NCBI RefSeq assembly: GCF_003353175.1
Contig: NZ_QHKS01000011.1
Location: 186,001 to 250,000, forward strand
DNA: 64,000 nt
Source: Paraburkholderia lacunae
GTDB taxonomy: Bacteria; Pseudomonadota; Gammaproteobacteria; Burkholderiales; Burkholderiaceae
Direction: 5' to 3'
Numbering within the stretch: position 1 is the first letter of the stretch; every line of letters starts with the position of its first letter. The position numbers and the translations under genes are program-made. The notes under the pieces are model-generated. The model did no database searches. It was not told where the DNA came from and saw nothing but the letters and a program-made list of their open reading frames with translations. Of the stretch, positions 37,959 to 46,206 are shown piece after piece.

Positions 37959-38480
37959 TCAACGCGCGACGCTGATCACGCGTGTTCCGGCGATACGGTC
38001 GTGCAGGAATTGGCGCTGCGGATCGAACCGGCCGGTGGCGGCCCACAGCACGAACCAGAGCGCCGCGATCGCGAGCGTCTGAGGCACGGCGAGCCCCAGC
38101 AGCGGATGCAACGCGAGCGGCGGCAAAAACCACAACCAGGCCAGCATGTAGCGGATGATCGCGCGGCCGGTGGAGAGCGGTGCTCCGTCAGCGGCGGCGA
38201 CCCGCAGGCGCCAGGTTTTCATCGGCAGGGTCTGCCCGCCGTGGGTCCAGAACCAGACAAAGTACAGCCCGACCACAAGGCCGATCCATGCCGCGAGAAT
38301 GTTGTGATGGGTCAGGCCGTTGCGCTGCTGCGTCAAGGTGCTGAACAGATAACCGGCGATAAACACGACGCCGAACAGGATCACCGCTTCATAAAGCAGC
38401 GCGGCGAGACGCCGACGCACGGTGGGCGCGGTGGCAGAGGCGCCGGCGGGTGGCGCTGAGGTGGTGAGCGGCTGGGGCAC
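37959..38480 (-). CDS. RDD family membrane protein
   Basis: The 173-residue protein has an Arg-rich start of the first helix (RRRLAALLYEAVILFGVVFIAG), a GGQTLPMKTWRLRV loop typical of RDD proteins, and two or three more hydrophobic segments, ending in HDRIAGTRVISVAR. RDD proteins are small inner-membrane proteins; some act as sodium/proton antiporters, but most have no defined function. The start is GTG at 38480 without a clear ribosome binding site, 21 bases after the DUF3106 gene. It is last of the four-gene sigma-factor unit. Confidence 0.87.
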   Translation of the reverse strand: MPQPLTTSAPPAGASATAPTVRRRLAALLYEAVILFGVVFIAGYLFSTLTQQRNGLTHHNILAAWIGLVVGLYFVWFWTHGGQTLPMKTWRLRVAAADGAPLSTGRAIIRYMLAWLWFLPPLALHPLLGLAVPQTLAIAALWFVLWAATGRFDPQRQFLHDRIAGTRVISVAR

Positions 38481-38501
38481 GGGTGTCGGGGGTGGGGCGA
38501 A

Positions 38502-39254
38502 TCAGGAGCCGTTGAAGATCGACGGCGCCTCGGACGGCGAAACTGGCACAGGCGTGGCGGGCGCGAAGCTGCCCGCGGCGGGAATGGCCGGCAGCTCCGG
38601 GCTCGGCAACGACGCGCCGGCCGCGGCGCTCACCGCGGCGGCACCGCTCGCGCCGTGCTCACGCGCGTTGACCAGGCGGTCGAGCCCTTTGATTTCGCTT
38701 CTGCCCGACGGCGGCGCGCTGACTACGCTGGGCCGCCGCTTGTGCTCGCTGGCGGCGAGCCGCTCCTTCTGTTCGTCGGACAGCTGCTGGTAAGCCTTCC
38801 ATGCGTTCTGGCGGGTTTCGCGCGGCAATTCCTTCGAAACCTGGTAGTTTTCGCGTGCGACGCGCCGCTGATCGGGCGTCATGCGGACCCATTCAGCCAT
38901 CCGGTCATGCAGGCGCTTTTGTGCGTCGGGCGATAACTTCGAGTAACGCGACGCGATCTTGATCCATTTGCGCTTGCGTTCGTCGCTAAAGGAGTCCCAT
39001 TGGCTGGCGAACGGCGCGAGCGCCACGCGCTCGGCATTGGTGAGGCGTGCCCATGCCATCGGGCTGTTGCTGCCCGGCAGGCTGGGCAACTCGACGGCGA
39101 GGGTCGGGACGGGCACCTTGGCGGTCCCCCCGCCGGCCGCAGGTGCGCTGGCGGTCGACGGGCTCGGATAAAAGCGCGGATAGGTTGCGGCGAACGACAC
39201 CAGGGCCGCGATCGCACATCCGAAAACAACGGCCAAGCCGCGCTTGTAACTCAC
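38502..39254 (-). CDS. DUF3106 domain protein, secreted or membrane-anchored
   Basis: The 250-residue protein begins with GTG and has an N-terminal hydrophobic segment (GLAVVFGCAIAALVSFAATY), a signal peptide or anchor. The core (about residues 65-165) is the DUF3106 helical repeat: WARLTNAERVALAPFASQW, WIKIASRYSKLSPDAQKRL, EWVRMTPDQRRVARENYQ, AWKAYQQLSDEQKERLAAS. This regular pattern recalls periplasmic stress sensors of the CpxP/Spy type, though homology is not established. A Pro/Ala-rich tail follows. It lies between DUF3619 and RDD genes behind an ECF sigma factor, suggesting an envelope-stress role. Confidence 0.85.
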   Translation of the reverse strand: MSYKRGLAVVFGCAIAALVSFAATYPRFYPSPSTASAPAAGGGTAKVPVPTLAVELPSLPGSNSPMAWARLTNAERVALAPFASQWDSFSDERKRKWIKIASRYSKLSPDAQKRLHDRMAEWVRMTPDQRRVARENYQVSKELPRETRQNAWKAYQQLSDEQKERLAASEHKRRPSVVSAPPSGRSEIKGLDRLVNAREHGASGAAAVSAAAGASLPSPELPAIPAAGSFAPATPVPVSPSEAPSIFNGS

Positions 39255-39270
39255 CCGAAGAATCTCCCGA

Positions 39271-39699
39271 TCAGTGCGCGCGCGATAAGTACGCGTTGAA
39301 ACCGTGGTCGAGATAGGCGTTGAGCGGCAGATCGTCGCTCAGCATGGCGGCATCGATGTCGGCGAGTTCGGCGGTGCGCTGCTGGTCCTCCCAGTAGGCA
39401 ATCGCCACGAGGCTCACGACCAGCGCCGCGAGCGGCCACGCGAGCGCAAACCGGCGCAGCGGCGAGCGGCGGCGCTGCGGCGCATCGAGTTGCTGCATAC
39501 CGGCCGGCATGCCGGCGCCGGCGAACGCGGGTACGAGCACCGGCGCGCTCACGGTTTCGGGTTTCTTGCGGGCAAGCGCAGCACGGCGCGCCGCGGCGAG
39601 TCGATCGACGGCGGCGGACGGAATGCTGGCGGCGTTTTCGTCGAGCGCGCGGCGCACCTGGCGGGCGAACTCGAGTTCTTTGGTTTCGAGGGAGCTCAT
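39271..39699 (-). CDS. DUF3619 family membrane protein, possible anti-sigma factor
   Basis: The 142-residue protein has a cytoplasmic N-terminal part of about 85 residues (KELEFARQVRRALDENAASI), one transmembrane helix (FALAWPLAALVVSLVAIAYW) and a short periplasmic tail (DDLPLNAYLDHGFNAYLSR). Its ATG overlaps the sigma-factor stop by four bases (ATGA), so the two are made together. Membrane topology and coupling are those of an anti-sigma factor that holds its sigma at the membrane, but no canonical zinc anti-sigma motif (HxxxCxxC) is visible. This role is inferred from context. Confidence 0.85.
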   Translation of the reverse strand: MSSLETKELEFARQVRRALDENAASIPSAAVDRLAAARRAALARKKPETVSAPVLVPAFAGAGMPAGMQQLDAPQRRRSPLRRFALAWPLAALVVSLVAIAYWEDQQRTAELADIDAAMLSDDLPLNAYLDHGFNAYLSRAH

Positions 39700-40259
39700 A
39701 GCGTAATTCCTTTAGCCTTGAGCGCTTGCGCCAGCGTGTGGGTAGCCCGGGAACAGTGCGTTTTCACACTGCCTTCGGAGCAGCCCATCGCGGCGGCAGT
39801 CTCGGCGACATCCATATCTTCCCAATAACGCATGAGAAACGCCTCCCGTTGACGTGCCGGTAACTTTTGGATCTCGTCGTCGATTACCTGCAAGACCTGT
39901 TCGCGTTCGAGTTTCTGCTCGTTGCTCTCGGTGCCCGCCGAGCCTTGCTGCGCTTCGAATGTTTCGAGCGGGTCGAATTCGTCGTCGTCGGGGTTGCCGA
40001 GCGACGAAAACAGACTGACCCAAGTATTGCGCACTTTCTGCCGACGAAAATAGTCGTGCATCGCATTCTGGAGAATACGCTGAAACAAAAGCGGCAGTTC
40101 GGCGGCCGGACGGTCGCCGTATTTTTCGGCGAGCTTGATCATCGCGTCCTGCACGATGTCGAGCGAGGCGTCGTCGTCCCGCACGGCGTAGACCGTCTGC
40201 TTGAATGCGCGCCTTTCGACGCCCGCCAGAAAATCGGCGAGTTCCTTGTCTGATGCCAT
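39696..40259 (-). CDS. ECF-type RNA polymerase sigma factor
   Basis: The 187-residue protein shows sigma-70 region 2 (AVRDDDASLDIVQDAMIKLAEKY, with LLFQRILQNAMHDYFRRQK) and region 4 (QKLPARQREAFLMRYWEDMDVAETAAAMGCSEG, then VKTHCSRATHTLAQAL). A linker of about 40 acidic residues separates them. It belongs to the extracytoplasmic-function class and is followed with overlap by DUF3619, then DUF3106 and RDD genes. No clear ribosome binding site precedes the ATG at 40259; a longer open frame upstream has no sigma character. It is divergent from ilvI, sharing about 360 bases. Confidence 0.9.
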   Translation of the reverse strand: MASDKELADFLAGVERRAFKQTVYAVRDDDASLDIVQDAMIKLAEKYGDRPAAELPLLFQRILQNAMHDYFRRQKVRNTWVSLFSSLGNPDDDEFDPLETFEAQQGSAGTESNEQKLEREQVLQVIDDEIQKLPARQREAFLMRYWEDMDVAETAAAMGCSEGSVKTHCSRATHTLAQALKAKGITL

Positions 40260-40622
40260 CCGTTTGGGGGTCGGCGCAGCGAGCGTGCGCGTAATCGGTC
40301 GAAAAATGTCGTAAAACTCGCGGATGCTAACAAACTTTTGCGCCGCTGGGGCGAAACATGCTCTGGCTTGCATCTCTATAACAAGCTTTCGGTCATTTTT
40401 CAGCCAGTCCCGAAATAAAGGGGCAGGGCGCCGCGGCAATATTTGCTTGACCGCGCGGGAATCTGCAGATATCGTCGCTGGTTCGCAACATAAGTGAGTT
40501 GTCTCAATTGAGGTGTGGCCCAAGAAGCCCGCCTGTCAACTGGACGCGCCGCTTGAACCCGAGCCACAAGCCCGGCAGAGAGCACCCGATCAATTTTTTG
40601 CCGAAAATTCGAAAGGTGAATA
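40260..40622. other. Divergent intergenic region between the sigma factor and ilvI
   Basis: The region holds a candidate ilvI promoter (40447-40475) and a perfect 10-bp palindrome CTCAATTGAG (40503-40512) about 20 bases after the predicted start. No ATG-initiated leader peptide lies between that promoter and ilvI. No terminator hairpin is evident, so attenuation is not supported here. Confidence 0.45.
40447..40475 (+). promoter_or_regulatory. Putative sigma-70 promoter of the ilv operon
   Basis: TTGACC (40447-40452) and TATCGT (40470-40475) are 17 bases apart, giving a leader of about 140 bases before ilvI. Confidence 0.5.
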
Positions 40623-42386
40623 ATGAATATGCCCAGCGCGGAATTCTCCACGTCGGATACGACCACCCCTCCCGAAGCTGACTCTATCGGCGCCACCGTG
40701 CTCATGAAGGCACTGGCCGACGAAGACGTCGAGTTTATCTGGGGCTATCCCGGCGGCTCGGTACTCTACATTTACGACGAGCTGTACAAGCAGGACAAAT
40801 TCCAGCACGTCCTCGTGCGCCACGAACAGGCTGCAGTCCACGCCGCCGACGCCTACGCGCGTTCCACCGGCAAGGTCGGCGTGTGCCTCGTGACCTCCGG
40901 CCCCGGCGTCACCAATGCGGTGACCGGCATCGCCACCGCCTACATGGATTCGATCCCGATGGTGGTGATCAGCGGCCAGGTGCCGACTGCCGCGATCGGC
41001 CAGGATGCGTTCCAGGAGTGCGATACGGTCGGCATCACGCGTCCCTGCGTGAAGCACAACTTCCTCGTGAAGGACGTGCGCGACCTCGCCGCTACCGTCA
41101 AGAAAGCGTTCTACATCGCCCGTACCGGCCGTCCCGGCCCGGTGCTGATCGACATTCCGAAAGATGTGTCGAAGGCGCCTTGCCAGTACGAACCGCTCAA
41201 GACCGTTTCGCTGCGCTCGTACAATCCGGTCACGAAAGGCCACTCCGGCCAGATCCGCAAGGCGGTCGCCTTGCTGCTGTCGGCAAAGCGCCCGTACATC
41301 TATACCGGCGGCGGCATCATCCTCGCGGATGCATCGCGTGAGCTGAACCAGTTCGCCGATCTGCTCGGCTATCCGGTCACCAACACGCTGATGGGTCTGG
41401 GCGGCTACCGCGCGAGCGACAAGAAATTCCTCGGCATGCTCGGCATGCACGGCACGTACGAAGCCAACATGGCGATGCAGCACTGCGACGTGCTGATCGC
41501 GATCGGCGCGCGCTTCGACGACCGCGTGATCGGCGACCCGGCGCACTTCGCGTCGCGTCCGCGCAAGATCATCCATATCGACATCGATCCTTCCTCCATC
41601 TCCAAGCGCGTCAAGGTCGACATTCCGATCGTCGGCGACGTGAAGGAAGTGCTGAAGGAGCTGATCGAGCAGCTGCAAACGGCCGAGCATGGCCCGGACA
41701 CCGCGGCGCTCGCCGACTGGTGGAAGGACATCGAAGCCTGGCGTGCGAAAGACTGCCTGAAGTTCGACCGCAAGAGCGACATCATCAAGCCGCAGTACGT
41801 GGTGGAAAAGGCGTGGGAGTTGACCGACGGCAATGCCTTCGTGTGTTCCGACGTCGGCCAGCACCAGATGTGGGCGGCGCAGTTCTATCGCTTCAACAAG
41901 CCGCGCCGCTGGATCAATTCCGGTGGCCTCGGCACGATGGGCTTCGGCCTGCCGGCGGCGATGGGCGTGAAGATGGCGCACCCGGACGACGACGTGCTCT
42001 GCATCACTGGTGAAGGCTCGATCCAGATGTGCATCCAGGAGCTCTCCACCTGCAAGCAGTACGAGACGCCGGTGAAGATCATCTCACTGAACAACCGCTA
42101 TCTGGGCATGGTGCGCCAGTGGCAGCAGATCGAATACAGCAAGCGCTATTCGCATTCGTACATGGATGCGCTGCCGGATTTCGTGAAGCTCGCCGAGGCG
42201 TACGGCCATGTCGGCATGCGTATCGAACGCACCGCGGATGTCGAGCCGGCGCTGAAAGAAGCGCTGCGCCTGAAAGATCGCACGGTGTTTCTCGACTTCC
42301 AGACCGATCCGACCGAAAACGTCTGGCCGATGGTTCAGGCCGGCAAGGGCATCACCGAGATGCTCATGGGTTCGGAAGATCTATAA
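40623..42386 (+). CDS. ilvI: Acetolactate synthase (acetohydroxyacid synthase) large subunit
   Basis: The 587-residue thiamine-diphosphate enzyme has the catalytic Glu region RHEQAAVHAADAYARSTGK, GPGVTNAVTGIATAYMDSIP, and the cofactor motif ITGEGSIQMCIQELSTC with NNRYLGMVRQWQ. It condenses pyruvate (or pyruvate with 2-ketobutyrate), the first common step to valine, leucine and isoleucine. AAGGTG precedes the ATG. The regulatory subunit follows 125 bases downstream, then ilvC, forming the classic three-gene operon. The name ilvB would be equally acceptable. Confidence 0.95.
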   Translation: MNMPSAEFSTSDTTTPPEADSIGATVLMKALADEDVEFIWGYPGGSVLYIYDELYKQDKFQHVLVRHEQAAVHAADAYARSTGKVGVCLVTSGPGVTNAVTGIATAYMDSIPMVVISGQVPTAAIGQDAFQECDTVGITRPCVKHNFLVKDVRDLAATVKKAFYIARTGRPGPVLIDIPKDVSKAPCQYEPLKTVSLRSYNPVTKGHSGQIRKAVALLLSAKRPYIYTGGGIILADASRELNQFADLLGYPVTNTLMGLGGYRASDKKFLGMLGMHGTYEANMAMQHCDVLIAIGARFDDRVIGDPAHFASRPRKIIHIDIDPSSISKRVKVDIPIVGDVKEVLKELIEQLQTAEHGPDTAALADWWKDIEAWRAKDCLKFDRKSDIIKPQYVVEKAWELTDGNAFVCSDVGQHQMWAAQFYRFNKPRRWINSGGLGTMGFGLPAAMGVKMAHPDDDVLCITGEGSIQMCIQELSTCKQYETPVKIISLNNRYLGMVRQWQQIEYSKRYSHSYMDALPDFVKLAEAYGHVGMRIERTADVEPALKEALRLKDRTVFLDFQTDPTENVWPMVQAGKGITEMLMGSEDL

Positions 42387-42511
42387 CGACCGTTTCTGAC
42401 GCCGGCTTCGTCACGCACGCCTTCACAAAGGGCCACAGCGGACGAAGCGGCGCGAACCGGCCCGCCTTTATAGACATATCGCGATACATCGACATCTGGA
42501 AGAAGCGAAAC

Positions 42512-43003
42512 ATGAGACACATCATTTCCGTCCTGCTGGAAAACGAACCGGGCGCGTTGTCACGCGTGGTTGGTCTCTTCTCGGCACGCGGCTACAACAT
42601 TGAAACCTTGACGGTGGCTCCGACCGAAGACCGTTCGCTGTCGCGCATGACCATCGTCTCCATTGGCTCGGACGACGTGATCGAACAGATCACGAAGCAT
42701 CTGAACCGCCTGATCGAGGTGGTGAAAGTGGTCGACCTTACCGAGGGCGCCCACATCGAGCGCGAGCTGATGTTGATCAAGGTGAGGGCGGTCGGCAAGG
42801 AACGTGAGGAGATGAAGCGGATGTCGGATATTTTCCGCGGCCGCATTATCGACGTCACCGAAAAGACCTACACGATCGAACTGACGGGCGCGAGCGACAA
42901 GCTCGATGCCTTCATCGAAGGGATCGACGCCACCGCGATTCTCGAAACCGTCCGTACGGGCAGTTCGGGCATCGGCCGCGGCGAGCGCATTTTGAAGGTC
43001 TGA
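42512..43003 (+). CDS. ilvH: Acetolactate synthase small (regulatory) subunit
   Basis: The 163-residue protein starts RHIISVLLENEPGALSRVVG, the ACT domain that binds valine for feedback inhibition, with the typical GYNIETLTVAPTEDRSLSRM. The C-terminal half (ELMLIKVRAVGKEREEMKR) is the second regulatory domain. It activates and regulates the large subunit encoded upstream. The ATG at 42512 matches the family start. Between it and ilvC are 125 bases without an obvious terminator, so the operon probably continues. Confidence 0.95.
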   Translation: MRHIISVLLENEPGALSRVVGLFSARGYNIETLTVAPTEDRSLSRMTIVSIGSDDVIEQITKHLNRLIEVVKVVDLTEGAHIERELMLIKVRAVGKEREEMKRMSDIFRGRIIDVTEKTYTIELTGASDKLDAFIEGIDATAILETVRTGSSGIGRGERILKV

Positions 43004-43128
43004 CGCGCGCGCGGTTTAATACCGTCTCGATCGAAGCCGGGCAGTGTCTTCAAGAAACCCGGCCAAGCAACACAACATTCGCAGTATTTGAATTTCACTG
43101 AATCATCGAATTTAGCCAAGGAACCGAC

Positions 43129-44145
<1,017 letters not shown>

Positions 44146-44199
44146 GCCAGTCTCTGCTTTTGTCCAGCGCGGCGCACTGCCGCGCAAGCGGACAGGTCA

Positions 44200-44237
44200 A
44201 AAAGCCGTCCAAGGGTGCTGAACCCTGGGCGGCTTTT
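44200..44237 (+). terminator. Rho-independent terminator after ilvC
   Basis: AAAAGCCGTCC (44200-44210) pairs with GGGCGGCTTTT (44227-44237), with an inner AGGGT/ACCCT pairing, and ends in four T. It separates ilvIHC from psd. Confidence 0.8.
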
Positions 44238-44274
44238 GCTATCCTACGGTTTTACAAAAATACAGAAGCCATCC

Positions 44275-44913
44275 ATGAATTACCCTCATCCGATCATCGC
44301 GCGAGAAGGCTGGCCGTTCATCGCCATCGCGGCCGTCGTAGCATTGCTGGTTCATGCCTTCGCGGGGTTCGGCTTTGCATGGCTGTTCTGGCTGATCCTG
44401 ATCTTCGTGGTGCAGTTCTTCCGCGATCCGGCACGCCCGATTCCGACTCAGGCGAATGCCGTGCTGTGCCCGGCCGACGGCCGCATCGTCGCAGTCGAAA
44501 CAGCGCATGATCCGTATGCCAACCGTGAGGCGCTGAAGATCAGCGTGTTCATGAACGTTTTCAACGTCCACTCGCAACGCTCGCCGGTGGACGGTGCGAT
44601 CTCCAAGGTCGAATATTTCCCGGGCGCGTATCTGAACGCGGCGGTGGACAAGGCTTCGCTCGAAAACGAGCGCAACGCGGTGGTGATCGAAATGGCCGGC
44701 GGTCAGACGGTGACCTCGGTGCAGATCGCCGGTCTGATTGCGCGTCGTATTCTTTGCTACGTTCGGGCGGGTGAGCCGCTCACGCGTGGTCAACGTTATG
44801 GATTCATCCGGTTTGGCTCGCGCGTCGACGTGTATCTGCCGGTGGGCAGCCGTCCGCGGGTGTCGATCGGCGAGAAGGTTTCCGCGTCGTCCACGATCCT
44901 CGCTGAACTATAA
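44275..44913 (+). CDS. psd: Phosphatidylserine decarboxylase (short, Psd-A type)
   Basis: The 212-residue proenzyme has an N-terminal membrane segment (WPFIAIAAVVALLVHAFAGF), VLCPADGRIVAVE, FMNVFNVHSQRSPVDGAISK and the self-cleavage site FGSR near residue 180, where Gly-Ser is split to form the pyruvoyl group. The FGSR form (not LGST) is that of the short archaeal/alphaproteobacterial-type Psd. It turns phosphatidylserine into phosphatidylethanolamine in the inner membrane. It is followed 23 bases later by pssA, the enzyme that makes its substrate. The ATG at 44275 gives the usual N-terminus. Confidence 0.93.
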   Translation: MNYPHPIIAREGWPFIAIAAVVALLVHAFAGFGFAWLFWLILIFVVQFFRDPARPIPTQANAVLCPADGRIVAVETAHDPYANREALKISVFMNVFNVHSQRSPVDGAISKVEYFPGAYLNAAVDKASLENERNAVVIEMAGGQTVTSVQIAGLIARRILCYVRAGEPLTRGQRYGFIRFGSRVDVYLPVGSRPRVSIGEKVSASSTILAEL

Positions 44914-44936
44914 AGCGGCACAAAGGAGGTTTTCCG

Positions 44937-45806
44937 ATGGCCGCATTCAAACCGCGTCGACCCCGCAGCAATGGACCGCTGCCGCGTCCGTTTCGCCGCA
45001 ACAAGCCGATCGTGGCGGAGCCTTCCGCAGTCGACAGCCGGCGCGCGCAGCGTCAGCAGTTCCTGAGAAAGCGTGGCATTTATCTGCTGCCGAACGCGTT
45101 CACCACCGCGGCGCTCTTCTGCGGCTTCTTCGCCGTGGTGCAGGCAATGAACGTGCGCTTCGAAGTCGCGGCCATCGCGATCTTTGTCGCCATGGTGCTC
45201 GACGGCATGGACGGCCGCGTCGCCCGCATGACGCATACGCAGAGCGCCTTCGGCGAACAGTTCGACAGCCTGTCGGACATGGTGTCGTTCGGCGTGGCGC
45301 CGGCACTCGTGATGTACGAGTGGGTCCTGAAGGATCTGGGCCGCTGGGGCTGGCTTGCGGCGTTCGTCTACTGTTCGGGGGCGGCGTTGCGTCTTGCGCG
45401 CTTCAATACGAACATCGGCGTGGTCGACAAGCGCTTCTTCCAGGGCATGCCGAGTCCGGCCGCGGCGGCGCTGATTGCCGGTTTCGTGTGGCTCGCCACC
45501 GATAACCGCGTGCCCCTCAAGCTGGTGTGGCTGCCGTGGGTTGCTTTTGTGCTGACCATCTACGCCGGTGTGACGATGGTGTCGAACGCGCCCTTCTATA
45601 GCGGCAAGGCGCTCGACGTGCGGCATCGCGTGCCGTTCGGCGTGATTCTGCTGGTGGTGGTCGCGTTCGTGCTGGTGTCGTCCGATCCGCCGCTGATGCT
45701 GTTCGGCCTGTTCGTGCTGTATGGTCTGTCGGGCTATGCGTTCTGGGGCTATCAGGCGATGCGCGGCAGGGCGAATCCGGCGCGCTCGGTGCAACGCGAC
45801 AGGTAG
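44937..45806 (+). CDS. pssA: CDP-diacylglycerol-serine O-phosphatidyltransferase
   Basis: The 289-residue integral membrane protein carries the CDP-alcohol phosphotransferase motif DGMDGRVARMTHTQSAFGEQ with the following FDSLSD, so all catalytic Asp residues are present. Several hydrophobic helices follow. About 45 basic residues form a cytoplasmic N-terminus. It makes phosphatidylserine, which the upstream Psd decarboxylates. A near-perfect AAAGGAGGT ribosome binding site lies before the ATG at 44937. A strong terminator follows about 80 bases downstream. Confidence 0.94.
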   Translation: MAAFKPRRPRSNGPLPRPFRRNKPIVAEPSAVDSRRAQRQQFLRKRGIYLLPNAFTTAALFCGFFAVVQAMNVRFEVAAIAIFVAMVLDGMDGRVARMTHTQSAFGEQFDSLSDMVSFGVAPALVMYEWVLKDLGRWGWLAAFVYCSGAALRLARFNTNIGVVDKRFFQGMPSPAAAALIAGFVWLATDNRVPLKLVWLPWVAFVLTIYAGVTMVSNAPFYSGKALDVRHRVPFGVILLVVVAFVLVSSDPPLMLFGLFVLYGLSGYAFWGYQAMRGRANPARSVQRDR

Positions 45807-45886
45807 GCGCGGCGAGTCGGTGTGACAAGTAAGCGTGGCAACTGAGTCTGGCAAGTTGGCGCGGCATCACATTCGTGTGCCGGGAT

Positions 45887-45920
45887 GGAAAAACGGCGGC
45901 CTTCGGGCCGCCGTTTTTCC
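45887..45920. terminator. Perfect 15-bp stem with TTCG loop, bidirectional terminator
   Basis: GGAAAAACGGCGGCC (45887-45901) and GGCCGCCGTTTTTCC (45906-45920) pair completely around a TTCG tetraloop. It ends the psd-pssA transcript and insulates the leuA promoter 48 bases downstream. Confidence 0.95.
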
Positions 45921-45967
45921 TGGTGCGAGCGACGCCCGAGGCCGCCCGGAGGCAGGTGTGACGCCAA

Positions 45968-45996
45968 TTGCACGACGGGGGGAATGCCGCTATAGT
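45968..45996 (+). promoter_or_regulatory. Strong sigma-70 promoter of leuA
   Basis: TTGCAC (45968-45973) and TATAGT (45991-45996) are exactly 17 bases apart. The predicted start falls at 46001-46004, about 200 bases before leuA and at or next to the ATG of a short leader ORF. Confidence 0.7.
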
Positions 45997-46002
45997 CGTT
46001 GG

Positions 46003-46092
46003 ATGACTGCGTTCACGCTCTCCGGCAAGTATCAACAAGCGTTTCAACGTGCGCCGCTAGGCGCGCCAGCGCTAGTGCGTCTACCGCGCTGA
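46003..46092 (+). CDS. Candidate leuA leader peptide (29 codons, three rare CTA leucine codons)
   Basis: The ORF encodes 29 residues with leucines at positions 6, 19, 24 and 27; the last three are CTA. In leuA itself I read about 40 leucine codons and none is CTA. The ORF starts at or within a base or two of the predicted transcription start, so it would be leaderless. Two mutually exclusive hairpins cover the CTA codons: 46055-46071 (CGCT/AGCG around GG-CC) and 46068-46090 (AGCGCTAG against CTA and GCGCT), the latter followed by TTTT at 46096-46099. This layout recalls the leucine-codon leader leuL of enteric bacteria, which also uses CTA. Translation and attenuation are unproven. Confidence 0.45.
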   Translation: MTAFTLSGKYQQAFQRAPLGAPALVRLPR

Positions 46093-46206
46093 TCGTTTTC
46101 GCCCTCCGTCTGCCTCGTCTGTGGTTGAGCGTCGCCAGCGGTGGCGCAAACACCCGAATTCCAATATCCGATCCCCACAATTGACCGACTCCTCAGGAGA
46201 CCCGAC

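Noticed and set aside
44275..44913. Inactive phosphatidylserine decarboxylase because LGST is missing
   Set aside because: The short Psd-A type uses FGSR; the Gly-Ser bond needed for self-cleavage is present, and pssA is adjacent.
45835..46002. Longer ORF running into the leuA leader peptide frame
   Set aside because: It starts upstream of the leuA promoter and passes through the terminator stem, so it is unlikely to be expressed as one product.
46130..46147. Terminator stem in the leuA leader (GCGTCGCC/GGTGGCGC)
   Set aside because: It has two wobble pairs and no T run after it; it may be an ordinary leader fold and was not listed as a terminator.
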